Assembly: GCA_002300355.1 (NCBI GenBank)
Contig: NSGV01000001.1
Location: 2,480,001 to 2,544,000, forward strand
Reading direction: 5' to 3'
Source: Streptomyces sp. TLI_235
GTDB lineage: Bacteria; Actinomycetota; Actinomycetes; Streptomycetales; Streptomycetaceae
Length of the DNA stretch: 64,000 nucleotides
In this document: in pieces, positions 16,912 to 25,330 of the stretch
Numbering within the stretch: position 1 is the first letter of the stretch
Layout: every line of letters begins with the position of its first letter
Notes under the pieces: model-generated
Databases searched by the model: none
The model's input: only the letters and a program-made list of their open reading frames with translations
Told to the model about the DNA's origin: nothing
Translations under genes and position numbers: made by a program

Positions 16912-16934
16912 ACCTTATTGCGCGGCGCCGACAA
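16912..16934 (-). promoter_or_regulatory. RecA-NDp-like (ClgR-type) promoter of dinG
   Basis: On the minus strand TTGTCGGCG, 8 bases, then TAAGGT. This matches the LexA-independent DNA-damage promoter motif tTGTCRGTG-N8-TAnnnT except for one base. The -10 ends 10 bases before the dinG ATG. The same motif without mismatch is found upstream of recA in this window. Confidence 0.7.
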
Positions 16935-17181
16935 TCGGTGCGTGCTGCGGCGGGAACGGCTCGGCCGCCCGCCGGACAGGGCGCCCCGCGCGCCGGGCGG
17001 GACTGGCCCCACGCCGGGCGGGCTAGGTCCCGCCCCGAGCCGAAGGGCCCGCCGGTGCCGAAAGCGTGGGCCCCTCCTGCCCGGCGCCGGGCAAGGAGGG
17101 CGAGGGAGGGAGCGACGAAGGAGCGACGGAGCATGGGGGCACCTCCCGGCCGCCGGGCTGGGGGAAAGCGTCGGCGCCGGG
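16935..17181. repeat. intergenic GC-rich repeats between dinG and the siderophore operon
   Basis: No gene. The stretch holds several self-complementary tracts (CCCGGCGCCGGGC near 17088-17100, CCGGCCGCCGGGC near 17148) and a short direct repeat GAGCGACG twice around 17110-17125. The piece near 17115-17145 (GGAGCGACGGAGCATGGGG, then CACCTCCC) resembles a dispersed intergenic sequence often seen in Streptomyces genomes. It may terminate the siderophore transcript. Confidence 0.4.
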
Positions 17182-19176
17182 TCAGGAGGGCCCGGAGGCG
17201 AGCGGGCGGGCAAGAGGTGGGGCGAAGCTGGTCCAGGCGGTGCGGTCGGGCAGCGGGTGGAGCTCCTTGCCGGCGACGGCGTTGAGGATGACGGCGGCGC
17301 GGTGGGCGCCCAGGCCCAGGTCGGGGGTGCCGACGCCGTGGGTGTGGAGCTCGGCGTTCTGCACGTAGAGGCCGCCGGTGAGCTCGGGGCGGGTGGCGAC
17401 GCGGTGGTCGAGGTCGACCCGGTAGCGGCCCTGTTCGTCCCAGTCGATGAGTTCGGCGATCGGGTCGAGGGCCTCCGGGCGGGTGGCGCGATAGCCGGTG
17501 GCGAGGACCACGGCGTCGGTGCGCAGGATGTGCTCGGCGCCGGAGTCGCTGTGCCGGCAGTGGAGTTCGAGGCCGCCGCAGGGGCCGGTGCGGGCCGCGG
17601 TGACGGCGGTGCCGGGCATGATCTCGACCGGGTCGCTGCCGGGCGGGCGGCCGATGGAGCGCTCGTAGAGCAGGTCGTGGATCTCGGCGAGGGTCTCGGC
17701 GCTGGCGGCCTTGTGGAGCTGCCACTGGGCGGGCACCAGCCGGTCCCGGACCTCGCGCGGGAGGCTGTGGAAGTAGCGGGTGTAGTCGGGGGTGAAGTGC
17801 TCCAGGCCGAGCTTGGAGTACTCCATGGGGGCGAGGGCGCGGGTGCGGCTGAGCCAGCGCAGCCGGGTGCCGTCGTCGGGGCGGTGGCGCAGCAGGTCGA
17901 GGAAGACCTCGGCGCCGGACTGGCCGGAGCCGAGGACGGTGATGTCGCGGGCGCCGTCGAGGCTGTCGCGGCGTTCGAGGTAGTCGGCCGAGTGCCAGAC
18001 CCGGGGGTGGCCGGCGAGGTCGGCGAAGGCGGCGGGGCGGTGCGGGCGGGTGCCGACGCCGAGGACGACGTTGCGGGCGCGGATCTCCTCGCCGCCGGCC
18101 TCGGCACGGAAGAGCTGCTCGGTGCCGTCCCAGCGCAGCGTGGTGACGGGGGCGCCGAAGCGGCAGTTGGGCAGCCGGTGGGCGACCCAGCGGCAGTAGT
18201 GCGCGTACTCGCGGCGGGAGAGCTGGAAGCGCTCGGCGAAGTAGAAGGGGTAGAGCCGCTCTTGGTGCCGGAGGTAGTTGAGGAAGGACCAGGGGCTGGT
18301 GGGGTCGACCAGGGAGACCAGGTCCGCGAGGAAGGGCACCTGCATGCGGGCGCCCTCGACGAGCATCCCGGGGTGCCAGCGGTACTCGGGTTCGGCCTCG
18401 CAGAAGAGCGCGGAGACGCCGTCGGCGGCGCCGTGGGCGAGGGCGGCGAGCGAGAGGTTGAAGGGGCCGATGCCGACACCGAGCAGGTCGTACGGTTCGC
18501 CGCCGTCCCGGGGTGTCGGAAGGCGGAGGGGGCGGGTGCGGACCATCAGGGCGGCCCGCTTGTCGGGGAGGTCGAGTTCGCCGGCCTGCCGGAAGCCGGC
18601 CCGGGCGAGGGCGCGCCGGCAGGCGGTGTTGCGGAGGTCGGGTTCGGCGAGGACGCGGCGGCAGGCCGGGCGGTGGGCGAGGACGTGGTCGGCGAGGGCG
18701 GCGAGCAGGACGGCGCCGAGGCCGTGGCCGCGGGCGTCGGGCGGGCCGAGCAGCAGGTGGAGGCCGGTGTCGTGGGGCTCGGCCGGGTAGTGGGCGGCGA
18801 GCGGGTCGAGGTCGGCCCGGTAGACCTCCCAGTAGCTCATCGGGGTGCCGTCGAGCAGGCCGAGGCAGGGCAGACTGCGGCCGTCGCCGTCGAGTTGGGC
18901 GCGCAGGTGCTGCTCGACGGCGGCGGGCGGGCCGGCGAGGTTCCACCAGCTGTCGACGGCGGGGTCGTTCATCCAGCCGGTGATCAGCGGGAGGTCCTCG
19001 GGCAGCCGGACGGGGCGGAGCCGGAACTCCCCGGCGGGGGTGGGCATCGGGCCCCGGCCGGCGATGCCGTCCAGCAGGTGGGCCCGGTCGCGGAGGCCCG
19101 CGCCGAGGCCCTCGCCGGGGCGGTCGCCGGAGCCCTCGCCGAGGCGGTCACCGGGGCGGTCGGCGGGCGGGGTCAT
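17182..19176 (-). CDS. fused N-acetyltransferase and L-lysine N6-hydroxylase (siderophore)
   Basis: A single 664-residue frame with two enzymes. After a disordered Gly/Arg-rich start, a GNAT domain of the IucB/RhbD type occupies about 45-215 (FRLRPVRLPEDLPLITGWMNDP ... LPDKRAALMVRTR). A flavin-dependent lysine/ornithine N-monooxygenase of the SidA/IucD type runs from about 228 to the end: FAD motif GVGIGPFNLSLA, NADPH motif GSGQSGAE (about 417), ATGYR (about 561). Together they would hydroxylate a side-chain amine and acylate it to a hydroxamate. The ATG overlaps the NIS gene stop (ATGA). There is no stop between the domains and no convincing internal ribosome-binding site, so I read it as a true fusion. 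In most siderophore loci these are separate genes. Confidence 0.88.
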   Translation of the reverse strand: MTPPADRPGDRLGEGSGDRPGEGLGAGLRDRAHLLDGIAGRGPMPTPAGEFRLRPVRLPEDLPLITGWMNDPAVDSWWNLAGPPAAVEQHLRAQLDGDGRSLPCLGLLDGTPMSYWEVYRADLDPLAAHYPAEPHDTGLHLLLGPPDARGHGLGAVLLAALADHVLAHRPACRRVLAEPDLRNTACRRALARAGFRQAGELDLPDKRAALMVRTRPLRLPTPRDGGEPYDLLGVGIGPFNLSLAALAHGAADGVSALFCEAEPEYRWHPGMLVEGARMQVPFLADLVSLVDPTSPWSFLNYLRHQERLYPFYFAERFQLSRREYAHYCRWVAHRLPNCRFGAPVTTLRWDGTEQLFRAEAGGEEIRARNVVLGVGTRPHRPAAFADLAGHPRVWHSADYLERRDSLDGARDITVLGSGQSGAEVFLDLLRHRPDDGTRLRWLSRTRALAPMEYSKLGLEHFTPDYTRYFHSLPREVRDRLVPAQWQLHKAASAETLAEIHDLLYERSIGRPPGSDPVEIMPGTAVTAARTGPCGGLELHCRHSDSGAEHILRTDAVVLATGYRATRPEALDPIAELIDWDEQGRYRVDLDHRVATRPELTGGLYVQNAELHTHGVGTPDLGLGAHRAAVILNAVAGKELHPLPDRTAWTSFAPPLARPLASGPS

Positions 19177-21023
19177 GCGGCGGCCACCGGGTTGGGGATG
19201 TCGACGTAGACGGACTGGGTCTCGACCGGTCCGACGAGTTCGTCGAGGCCGTGCAGCCGGGTGAGCAGGTTGGCCTTGCATCGCAGGGTGGGTGCGGTGA
19301 GCAGGTGGCCGGGCAGGGTGGACCCGGTGGCGGCGGCGCGCGGGCCGGCGAGGAAGCGGCGGAGCGCGGCGAGCAGGACGTCCTCGTCGGCGAGGCCTTG
19401 CGCGCCGAGGGCGCCGATCAGGCCGAGGACGTGGTTGATGCCGAGGTAGTAGGCGAAGCGCTCGTCGGCGACCCGGTCGGGGACGAAGGTGTCGCTGGCG
19501 TCGCCGAGGCCGGGCAGTCGGGCGGTGAGCCGTTCGGCGGCGGAGTCCCGGTAGTAGTAGCCCTGGTTGTCGCGGTAGCGGCCGCCGACCGGCCAGCCGT
19601 CCGGGTCGAGCAGGACGACGCTGTTCTGCTGGTGGGCCTCCAGGGCGATGCCGGCGGTGCCGTCGAGCCAGAGGACGGGCAGCACGACGGCGTCCAGGTA
19701 GCGCAGGAACCATTCGGCTGCGACGGTGTCGCGGCGGCGGCCGGTGCGGGCGGCGAGGGCCGCCAGGAGGTGGCCGAGCTGCGAATCGAGCCGGTCGGCG
19801 GGCTGCTCGGCGAGCAGCCCGGCGAGGCAGTGGGCGCGGTCCTCGGGGCCGAAGGGCTGGCGGCGCAGCACGGTGGACAGGCCGTCGGGGTCGGTGAGCG
19901 CCGGGTGGTCGACGCCGATCCAGGCGGGGTCGCGGACGATGTCGAAGCCGGGGTGGGCGGCCTGCCACTCGGCGGCGAGGCCGGCTTCGAGGAGGCGGTG
20001 GACCTCGGTGCCGCGGTGGAGTTCCTTGCGGAGGTTCTCCCGACGGGAGTTGGTGATCCGCAGGCCGAGCGAGAGCTTGAGCATCCAGGGGGTGCCGGGG
20101 CGCAGGACGGTGCGGACGGAGGAGGTGGGGTGCCAGGGGTCGCCGTGCCGGCCGAGGTCGTGCAGCAGCCCTTGGTCGAGGAGGGCGGCGACGGCGGGGC
20201 GCAGCGCGAGTTCGCGGGCCTGCCACGGGTGGAGCGGGAGGGCGGCGGTGCCGGGCGGGAGGAGGGCGGGGTCGCCGAGGAGCCGGGCGGTGATCCGGTC
20301 GGCGCTCTGTTCGGCGGCGGAGTCGGCGGCGAGCAGGGAGCGGTCGACGGCGTACCAGTGGAGGCGGAAGGAGCCGTGGAGTTCGGGTGAGTAGGCGCGG
20401 CTCTCGGCGGGGCCGAGGCCGTCGCGGCTCTTGGGGGTGGGGTGCAGCGGGTGGCCGAGCAGCAGGGCCTGTTCGGAGCGGAGGAAGGGGGTGTGGCCGG
20501 CGGGGTCGGCGGCGGTGCGGCGGTGGGCGAGGATCTCGGCGGTGCGGGCGGCGGAGTCGGCGACCCGGGCGGCGAGGTCGGCGATCCGGCCGGGCTCGGC
20601 GGTCCGGCGGCCCGCGTCGATGCCGTCGATGCCGTCGATTCCGTCGGCGGTGCGGGCGAGCAGGGCGGTGGCGGTGACGGCGTCGACGGGGGCTGCGGGG
20701 CCGCCGGGCCCGGTGGTGACGGCGGCGGGGCCGAAGCGGTGCCGGCCGCACGGGGACCAGTAGCGGACGGGGGCGGTGAGCCGGGCGGCTCCGCCGAGGA
20801 CGGGGACGGTGAGGCGGCCGGCGGCGTCGGGGCGGGCGCCGGTCTCGCGGGCCCAGCAGCGCAGGACGGCCTCGGTGGCGGCGTGTTCGGCGGCGGTGGC
20901 CGGGTCGGGGTCGAGCAGCGGGTCGTCGGGCTCCGGGACGTGGGCGGGTGCGGTGGGCGTTCGGCGGGCAGCTGGTCCGGGCGGCGCGGCGGGGGTCTGG
21001 GCTCCGGTGAGGGCGGTGCTCAA
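19173..21023 (-). CDS. IucA/IucC-family NRPS-independent siderophore synthetase
   Basis: A 616-residue NIS synthetase that would condense carboxylic acid and hydroxamate/amine building blocks with ATP. Family motifs are GHPLHPTPKSRDGL (about 190-203), the LPLHPWQARE segment, SSVRTVLRP with LKLSLGLRITNSRREN, and the C-terminal FhuF-like iron-reductase-type region (FAYYLGINHVLGLIGALGAQG). An Ala/Pro-rich N-terminal extension precedes it. It is the first gene of a two-gene operon behind an iron box. No lysine decarboxylase, transporter or second synthetase is adjacent, so the product cannot be named. S. coelicolor has an uncharacterised NIS cluster in the same genomic neighbourhood, as I recall. 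Confidence 0.92.
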   Translation of the reverse strand: MSTALTGAQTPAAPPGPAARRTPTAPAHVPEPDDPLLDPDPATAAEHAATEAVLRCWARETGARPDAAGRLTVPVLGGAARLTAPVRYWSPCGRHRFGPAAVTTGPGGPAAPVDAVTATALLARTADGIDGIDGIDAGRRTAEPGRIADLAARVADSAARTAEILAHRRTAADPAGHTPFLRSEQALLLGHPLHPTPKSRDGLGPAESRAYSPELHGSFRLHWYAVDRSLLAADSAAEQSADRITARLLGDPALLPPGTAALPLHPWQARELALRPAVAALLDQGLLHDLGRHGDPWHPTSSVRTVLRPGTPWMLKLSLGLRITNSRRENLRKELHRGTEVHRLLEAGLAAEWQAAHPGFDIVRDPAWIGVDHPALTDPDGLSTVLRRQPFGPEDRAHCLAGLLAEQPADRLDSQLGHLLAALAARTGRRRDTVAAEWFLRYLDAVVLPVLWLDGTAGIALEAHQQNSVVLLDPDGWPVGGRYRDNQGYYYRDSAAERLTARLPGLGDASDTFVPDRVADERFAYYLGINHVLGLIGALGAQGLADEDVLLAALRRFLAGPRAAATGSTLPGHLLTAPTLRCKANLLTRLHGLDELVGPVETQSVYVDIPNPVAAA

Positions 21024-21100
21024 GGCTGCTCCTTGGGTGCGCGCCGTGTGCGGGCGCGGGTGGTCGAACGGGTGCGGCGGGGGACGGCACCCGGAAGGCG

Positions 21101-21119
21101 ACAGGTAAGGGTTACCTAC
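21101..21119 (-). promoter_or_regulatory. iron box (DmdR/IdeR operator)
   Basis: ACAGGTAAGGGTTACCTAC matches the 19-bp actinobacterial iron box TTAGGTTAGGCTAACCTAA at the core AGGT-AAGG-T-ACCT. It lies 78 bases upstream of the NIS synthetase start and predicts repression by iron-loaded DmdR/IdeR. The 309-base divergent region 21024-21332 otherwise contains only the palindrome at 21214. Confidence 0.85.
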
Positions 21120-21213
21120 CTGGACCGGTCCACCACAAGATCACCTCACTCGTTATGGTGAATCCTCGCCGATCACTCACCCGTGGGGGTGGTGTGTGCT
21201 GACGGTGCGTCCG

Positions 21214-21231
21214 GGTCACGGTTCGGTGACC
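21214..21231. promoter_or_regulatory. 18-bp palindrome upstream of the tandem protease genes
   Basis: GGTCAC-GGTTCG-GTGACC is a perfect 6+6 dyad in the promoter region about 100 bases upstream of the first protease gene. It is a plausible operator for an unknown dimeric regulator; no regulator gene is adjacent. Confidence 0.4.
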
Positions 21232-21332
21232 TCTTGTCAACCTGCGCGCACCCCGGCGACTTCGGCGGGACCGGTGATGTCAGACTTCACCGGCGGCGAT
21301 CGGGCCGCAGCGACGTCAGGGGGGACGTAGCC

Positions 21333-22478
21333 ATGGCACGAATCGGGCGTGCGGGGCCGTTGACGGCTCTCGCCGCGGCACTGCTGCTCACCGTTGCGGC
21401 CTGCACTCCGGAGGGCGGGGGCACGCCGGAGCCGTCCGGGAGCGCCGCGTCGGCGCGGGCGGGCCGGCTACGGCTGCCCACCGACCTGCCCTCGGGGCTG
21501 CTGGCGGGTCTGCCGCGGAGCTGGGACGAGCTGCGCCGCTGGAAGTTCTCGGACTGGGACAACTGGGCGTCCCAGCACGTCTTCCACAACCCGGTGGTGC
21601 GCGACCTGTGGAACCCGGACCGGATGGACGCGGCGGCGCCGCAGCAGCCGGCCCCGCCCGCCGCGCCGCCGCCGGCCGGGGACAACGGGACGGAGCCCGA
21701 TCCGGCGCCGGTCGCGGCCGTCCCGGTGGAGCGCCCGTACACCCGGTACCCGGCCTCGGGGAAGGTGTTCAGCAACGCGCCGGGCGGCGGGATCGGCCAG
21801 TGCTCGGCGACGGTGGTGGCCGATCCGGCGCACCCGGGCCGGTCCAACCTGGTCTGGACGGCCGCGCACTGCGTGCACCAGGGCAAGGGCGGCGACTGGT
21901 TCAAGAACATCATCTTCGTGCCGGCCTACAACAGTTCGGGGGCGGCGAGCGGCGGGCGCAAGGCGTCGCTGGGCGAGGTCGCGCCGCTCGGGCAGTGGTG
22001 GGCGGACAAGGTGGTGACCTCGCCGCTCTGGCCGGTCGAGGGCGGGCACAGCGGGGACGCCGCCAACCAGTACGACTTCGCGGTGCTGCGGGTGCACAAC
22101 CCGCAGGACGGCTCGAAGTCGCTGGAGGAGGCGATCGGCACCGCGATGCCGGTGTGGTTCGGCGCGCCGCGCGAGCAGCTGCGGATCTCCGCGTGGGGCT
22201 ATCCGGCGGTCAAGCCGTTCAACGGCCAGGAGCTCGACCGGTGCGACGGCGGGCGGCCGGCCCGGCTGTCCTTCGACGCGGCGCGGCCGGCGATGCTCAC
22301 CATCGGCTGCACCATGACCGCCGGCGCCAGCGGCGGCGGCTGGTTCGCCCCGATGCCGGACGGCCGGCTCGCGCTGGTGAGCAACACCTCGATCGGCACG
22401 GCCGCGCACACCACGCTGAGCGGCCCCTACCTGGAGGGCGTCGCCCAGCAGGCACTCGCCTGGATCGCCCAGAAGTAA
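21333..22478 (+). CDS. trypsin-like secreted serine protease lipoprotein, copy 1
   Basis: A 381-residue exported protein with a lipobox LTVAAC (Cys near residue 28). A pro-like segment with several Trp (WKFSDWDNWASQHVF) follows, then a chymotrypsin-fold protease. The triad is visible: His in WTAAHC (about 176), Asp in QYDFAV (about 247) and Ser in GASGGGWF (about 331). It is probably tethered to the outer membrane face or released by proteolysis. The ATG at 21333 has a GGGGGG tract upstream. The gene is 30 bases before a paralogue with the same layout and probably co-transcribed with it. The physiological substrate is unknown. Confidence 0.88.
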   Translation: MARIGRAGPLTALAAALLLTVAACTPEGGGTPEPSGSAASARAGRLRLPTDLPSGLLAGLPRSWDELRRWKFSDWDNWASQHVFHNPVVRDLWNPDRMDAAAPQQPAPPAAPPPAGDNGTEPDPAPVAAVPVERPYTRYPASGKVFSNAPGGGIGQCSATVVADPAHPGRSNLVWTAAHCVHQGKGGDWFKNIIFVPAYNSSGAASGGRKASLGEVAPLGQWWADKVVTSPLWPVEGGHSGDAANQYDFAVLRVHNPQDGSKSLEEAIGTAMPVWFGAPREQLRISAWGYPAVKPFNGQELDRCDGGRPARLSFDAARPAMLTIGCTMTAGASGGGWFAPMPDGRLALVSNTSIGTAAHTTLSGPYLEGVAQQALAWIAQK

Positions 22479-22508
22479 GCACCGACGACAGCAAACGGGG
22501 ACACACAC

Positions 22509-23651
22509 ATGGCTTCCACCTTCCGCAGGACCGCAGCCACCGCCGCGGCGGCCGCCCTGCTCACCCTCACCGCGACCGCCTGCGACCCCGAGGGCGGGGC
22601 GGGCGCCGACGCGGCCCCGCCGGCCTCCGCCGCGGCCGCCGGCAGCGCCAAGCCCGGACTCGACCTGGGCGAGGCGTTGAAGAACCTGAAGAACTGGACC
22701 ACGGACGACTGGGCGAAGTGGGCCAAGGCGCACGGCTTCACCGCGGAGAAGCTCAAGGGCTTCTGGGACCAGGCCCGGATGGACAAGGCGCAGGGCATGG
22801 AGGCGCAGGACGCCACCCTGCAGTCCGAGAAGACCGCACCGGAGAACGACCCGCAGCCGCCGGCGAAGATCGACGCCAGGCCGCAGCCGCACCCCTACTC
22901 CCCCGCCTCCGCGGTACTCGGCAAGATCTTCATGCAGGTGGACGCGGAGACCAGCGCGGTCTGCTCGGGCACCGTGATCAGCGACCCGGCCCACCCCGGC
23001 AAGTCCAACCTGGTGTGGACGGCCGCGCACTGCCTGCACGAGGGCAAGGGCGGCACCTGGTTCAAGAAGATGGCCTTCGTGCCCTCGTACAACCGGTCCG
23101 GCGTCGCGTCGAAGGGCCACAGCGCGACCTTCGAGCAGGTCGCGCCGTACGGTGCCTGGACGGCGGACTACGCGGTGGTCTCCCCGCAGTGGGCGGAGGA
23201 GGGCGGCGAGCGCGGCAGCGCGGCCAGCCAGTACGACTTCGGCATCCTCCGGGTGCACAACGAGGACTCCTCGGACGGCCGCTCGCTGGAGGAGACGGTC
23301 GGCAGCTCGGTGCCGGTCTGGTTCGACGCGCCGCGCGCCCAGATAGCCGGCGTCTCCGCGTACGGCTACCCGCAGGGCGCGCCGTTCGACGGCCGGGAGC
23401 TGGAGTACTGCGACTCCCGGGTGAAGCCGGCCCGGCTCTCCTTCGACGCCGAGCGGCCGACCATGTACGTGATCGGCTGCACCATGACCGGCGGCTCCAG
23501 CGGCGGCGGCTGGTTCGTGGTGCGCGGCGGCAAGCCGTACCTGATCAGCAACAACTCGATCGGCCCGCGTCCGGCGGCCTGGATGGCCGGCCCGACGCTC
23601 GGTGCGCAGGCCAAGGCGATGTTCGACTACATGAGCACCATGAAGCGATGA
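22509..23651 (+). CDS. trypsin-like secreted serine protease lipoprotein, copy 2
   Basis: A 380-residue paralogue of the preceding gene. The lipobox is LTATAC. The pro-like region repeats the spacing of Trp and the ending RMD (WTTDDWAKWAKAHGF ... QARMDKA). The triad is intact: His in WTAAHC (about 171), Asp in QYDFGI (about 241), Ser in GSSGGGWF (about 329). Shared phrases such as DPAHPG-SNLVWTAAHC show a recent tandem duplication. The gap to copy 1 is 30 bases, and a strong terminator follows the stop. Divergence is highest in the pro-region and the loops, which fits a change in specificity. Confidence 0.88.
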   Translation: MASTFRRTAATAAAAALLTLTATACDPEGGAGADAAPPASAAAAGSAKPGLDLGEALKNLKNWTTDDWAKWAKAHGFTAEKLKGFWDQARMDKAQGMEAQDATLQSEKTAPENDPQPPAKIDARPQPHPYSPASAVLGKIFMQVDAETSAVCSGTVISDPAHPGKSNLVWTAAHCLHEGKGGTWFKKMAFVPSYNRSGVASKGHSATFEQVAPYGAWTADYAVVSPQWAEEGGERGSAASQYDFGILRVHNEDSSDGRSLEETVGSSVPVWFDAPRAQIAGVSAYGYPQGAPFDGRELEYCDSRVKPARLSFDAERPTMYVIGCTMTGGSSGGGWFVVRGGKPYLISNNSIGPRPAAWMAGPTLGAQAKAMFDYMSTMKR

Positions 23652-23682
23652 GCATCTCGAAGCGCTGACGGCAGGACGCGGC

Positions 23683-23713
23683 GGGCCCCGCTCCCGGGAG
23701 GGGAGCGGGGCCC
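23683..23713. terminator. terminator between the protease pair and hflX
   Basis: GGGCCCCGCTCCC (23683-23695) and its exact complement (23701-23713) with a 5-base loop, between convergent genes. Confidence 0.85.
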
Positions 23714-23735
23714 ACCGCGTCGCTGTGCGGTGCCG

Positions 23736-25238
23736 TCAGGCCTGGGCCACCACGGCGTAACGCTCCAGCTCGGAGGCCAGCACGGCCGGCACCTTGGCGT
23801 GCAGCAGCGTGCCGTCGCCGGTGTGGTCGGTGGAGATCAGCTCGCCCTCCGCGTGCACTCGGGAGACCAGGTCGCCGCGGGTGTAGGGGACGAGGACCTG
23901 CACCTCGACGGCCGGGCGGGGCAGCTCGTCGTCGATGAGCTGCAGCAGCTCCTCGATGCCCTGGCCGTTGCGGGCCGACACCACGAGGGCGTGCGGCTCG
24001 CGGCGCAGCAGGCGCTGCAGGACGGCCGGGTCGGCCGCGTCGGCCTTGTTGATCACCACGATCTCGGGCACGTCCTGCGCCTCGACCGAGACGATCACCT
24101 CGCGGACGGCGGCGAGCTGGGTCTCGGGCTCGGGGTGCGAGCCGTCCACCACGTGCAGGATGAGGTCGGCGTCGGCGACCTCCTCCATGGTGGAGCGGAA
24201 CGCCTCGACCAGGTGGTGCGGCAGGTGGCGGACGAAGCCGACGGTGTCGGCGAGCGTGTACAGCCGGCCGCTCGGGGTCTGGGCCCGCCGGACGGTCGGG
24301 TCCAGGGTGGCGAACAGGGAGTTCTCCACCAGGACGCCGGCGCCGGTGAGCCGGTTGAGCAGGGAGGACTTACCGGCGTTGGTGTAGCCGGCGATGGCCA
24401 CGGACGGCACCTGGTGGCGCTTGCGCTCCTGGCGCTTGGTGTCGCGGCCCTTCTTCATGTCGGCGATCTCCTTGCGGAGCTTCGCCATCTTCTCGCGGAT
24501 CCGGCGCCGGTCGGTCTCGATCTTGGTCTCACCGGGACCGCGGGTGGCCATGCCGCCGCCCGAGGAACCGGAGCCACCGCCACCCATCTGCCGGGAGAGC
24601 GACTGACCCCAGCCTCGCAGGCGCGGCAGCATGTACTGCATCTGCGCCAGGGAGACCTGGGCCTTGCCCTCACGGGACTTGGCGTGCTGGGCGAAGATGT
24701 CGAGGATCAGGGCCGTCCGGTCGACGACCTTGACCTTGACGACGTCCTCGAGGTGGATCAGCTGGCCGGGGGTGAGCTCACCGTCGCAGACGACGGTGTC
24801 GGCGCCGGTGGAGGCGACGATGTCGCGCAGCTCCTGGGCCTTGCCGGAACCGATGTAGGTGGCGGCGTCGGGCTTGTCGCGGCGCTGGATCACACCGTCC
24901 AGCACCTCGGAGCCGGCCGTCTCGGCGAGTGCGGCGAGCTCGGCCAGCGAGTTCTCGGCCTCCTCGGCCGTGCCGTCCGTCCACACGCCGACGAGCACCA
25001 CGCGCTCCAGGCGGAGCTGGCGGTACTCGACTTCGGTGACGTCCTGGAGCTCGGTCGACAGGCCGGCCACACGGCGCAGGGCCGCGCGCTCGGATCGGTC
25101 GTACTGTTCCCCGTCGAAGTGGTCGAGGTCCTCGTCGATCGCCGCGAGGTCCTCGTCCATCAGGGCACCGGCCCTGAGGTCGGCGAGCCGGCGGGCGGAC
25201 TCGCTTGTCTGGGTGCGGCTGTCGAACGTGGAGGTCAT
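23736..25238 (-). CDS. hflX: ribosome-associated GTPase HflX
   Basis: A 500-residue HflX, a GTPase that splits or rescues stalled ribosomes. The N-terminal HflX domain includes DAATYIGSGKAQEL and CDGELTPGQL. A Gly/Ser loop (GGGGSGSSGGG) precedes the coiled helix GETKIETDRRRIREK. The G domain has GYTNAGKSSL (about 284), DTVGFVRHLPHHL and NKADA. The length is usual for actinobacteria, with an added acidic N-terminus. It lies 92 bases downstream of rshA on the same strand, a conserved neighbourhood in Streptomyces. Confidence 0.96.
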   Translation of the reverse strand: MTSTFDSRTQTSESARRLADLRAGALMDEDLAAIDEDLDHFDGEQYDRSERAALRRVAGLSTELQDVTEVEYRQLRLERVVLVGVWTDGTAEEAENSLAELAALAETAGSEVLDGVIQRRDKPDAATYIGSGKAQELRDIVASTGADTVVCDGELTPGQLIHLEDVVKVKVVDRTALILDIFAQHAKSREGKAQVSLAQMQYMLPRLRGWGQSLSRQMGGGGSGSSGGGMATRGPGETKIETDRRRIREKMAKLRKEIADMKKGRDTKRQERKRHQVPSVAIAGYTNAGKSSLLNRLTGAGVLVENSLFATLDPTVRRAQTPSGRLYTLADTVGFVRHLPHHLVEAFRSTMEEVADADLILHVVDGSHPEPETQLAAVREVIVSVEAQDVPEIVVINKADAADPAVLQRLLRREPHALVVSARNGQGIEELLQLIDDELPRPAVEVQVLVPYTRGDLVSRVHAEGELISTDHTGDGTLLHAKVPAVLASELERYAVVAQA

Positions 25239-25330
25239 CTCATCCTTTGCGCTGTCGGGAGGCCGGCACAGACGGACTGCGTCGAGGAGTCTGCCCGGCT
25301 GCCGCGCCTTCTACCGTCGCGCGGGACGAG

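Noticed and set aside
16902..16940. LexA box for dinG
   Set aside because: No GAAC-N4-GTTC or near match; the region fits the RecA-NDp type motif instead.
14763..17285. Long plus-strand frame opposite dinG
   Set aside because: A shadow of the helicase gene; no motif and no ribosome-binding site.
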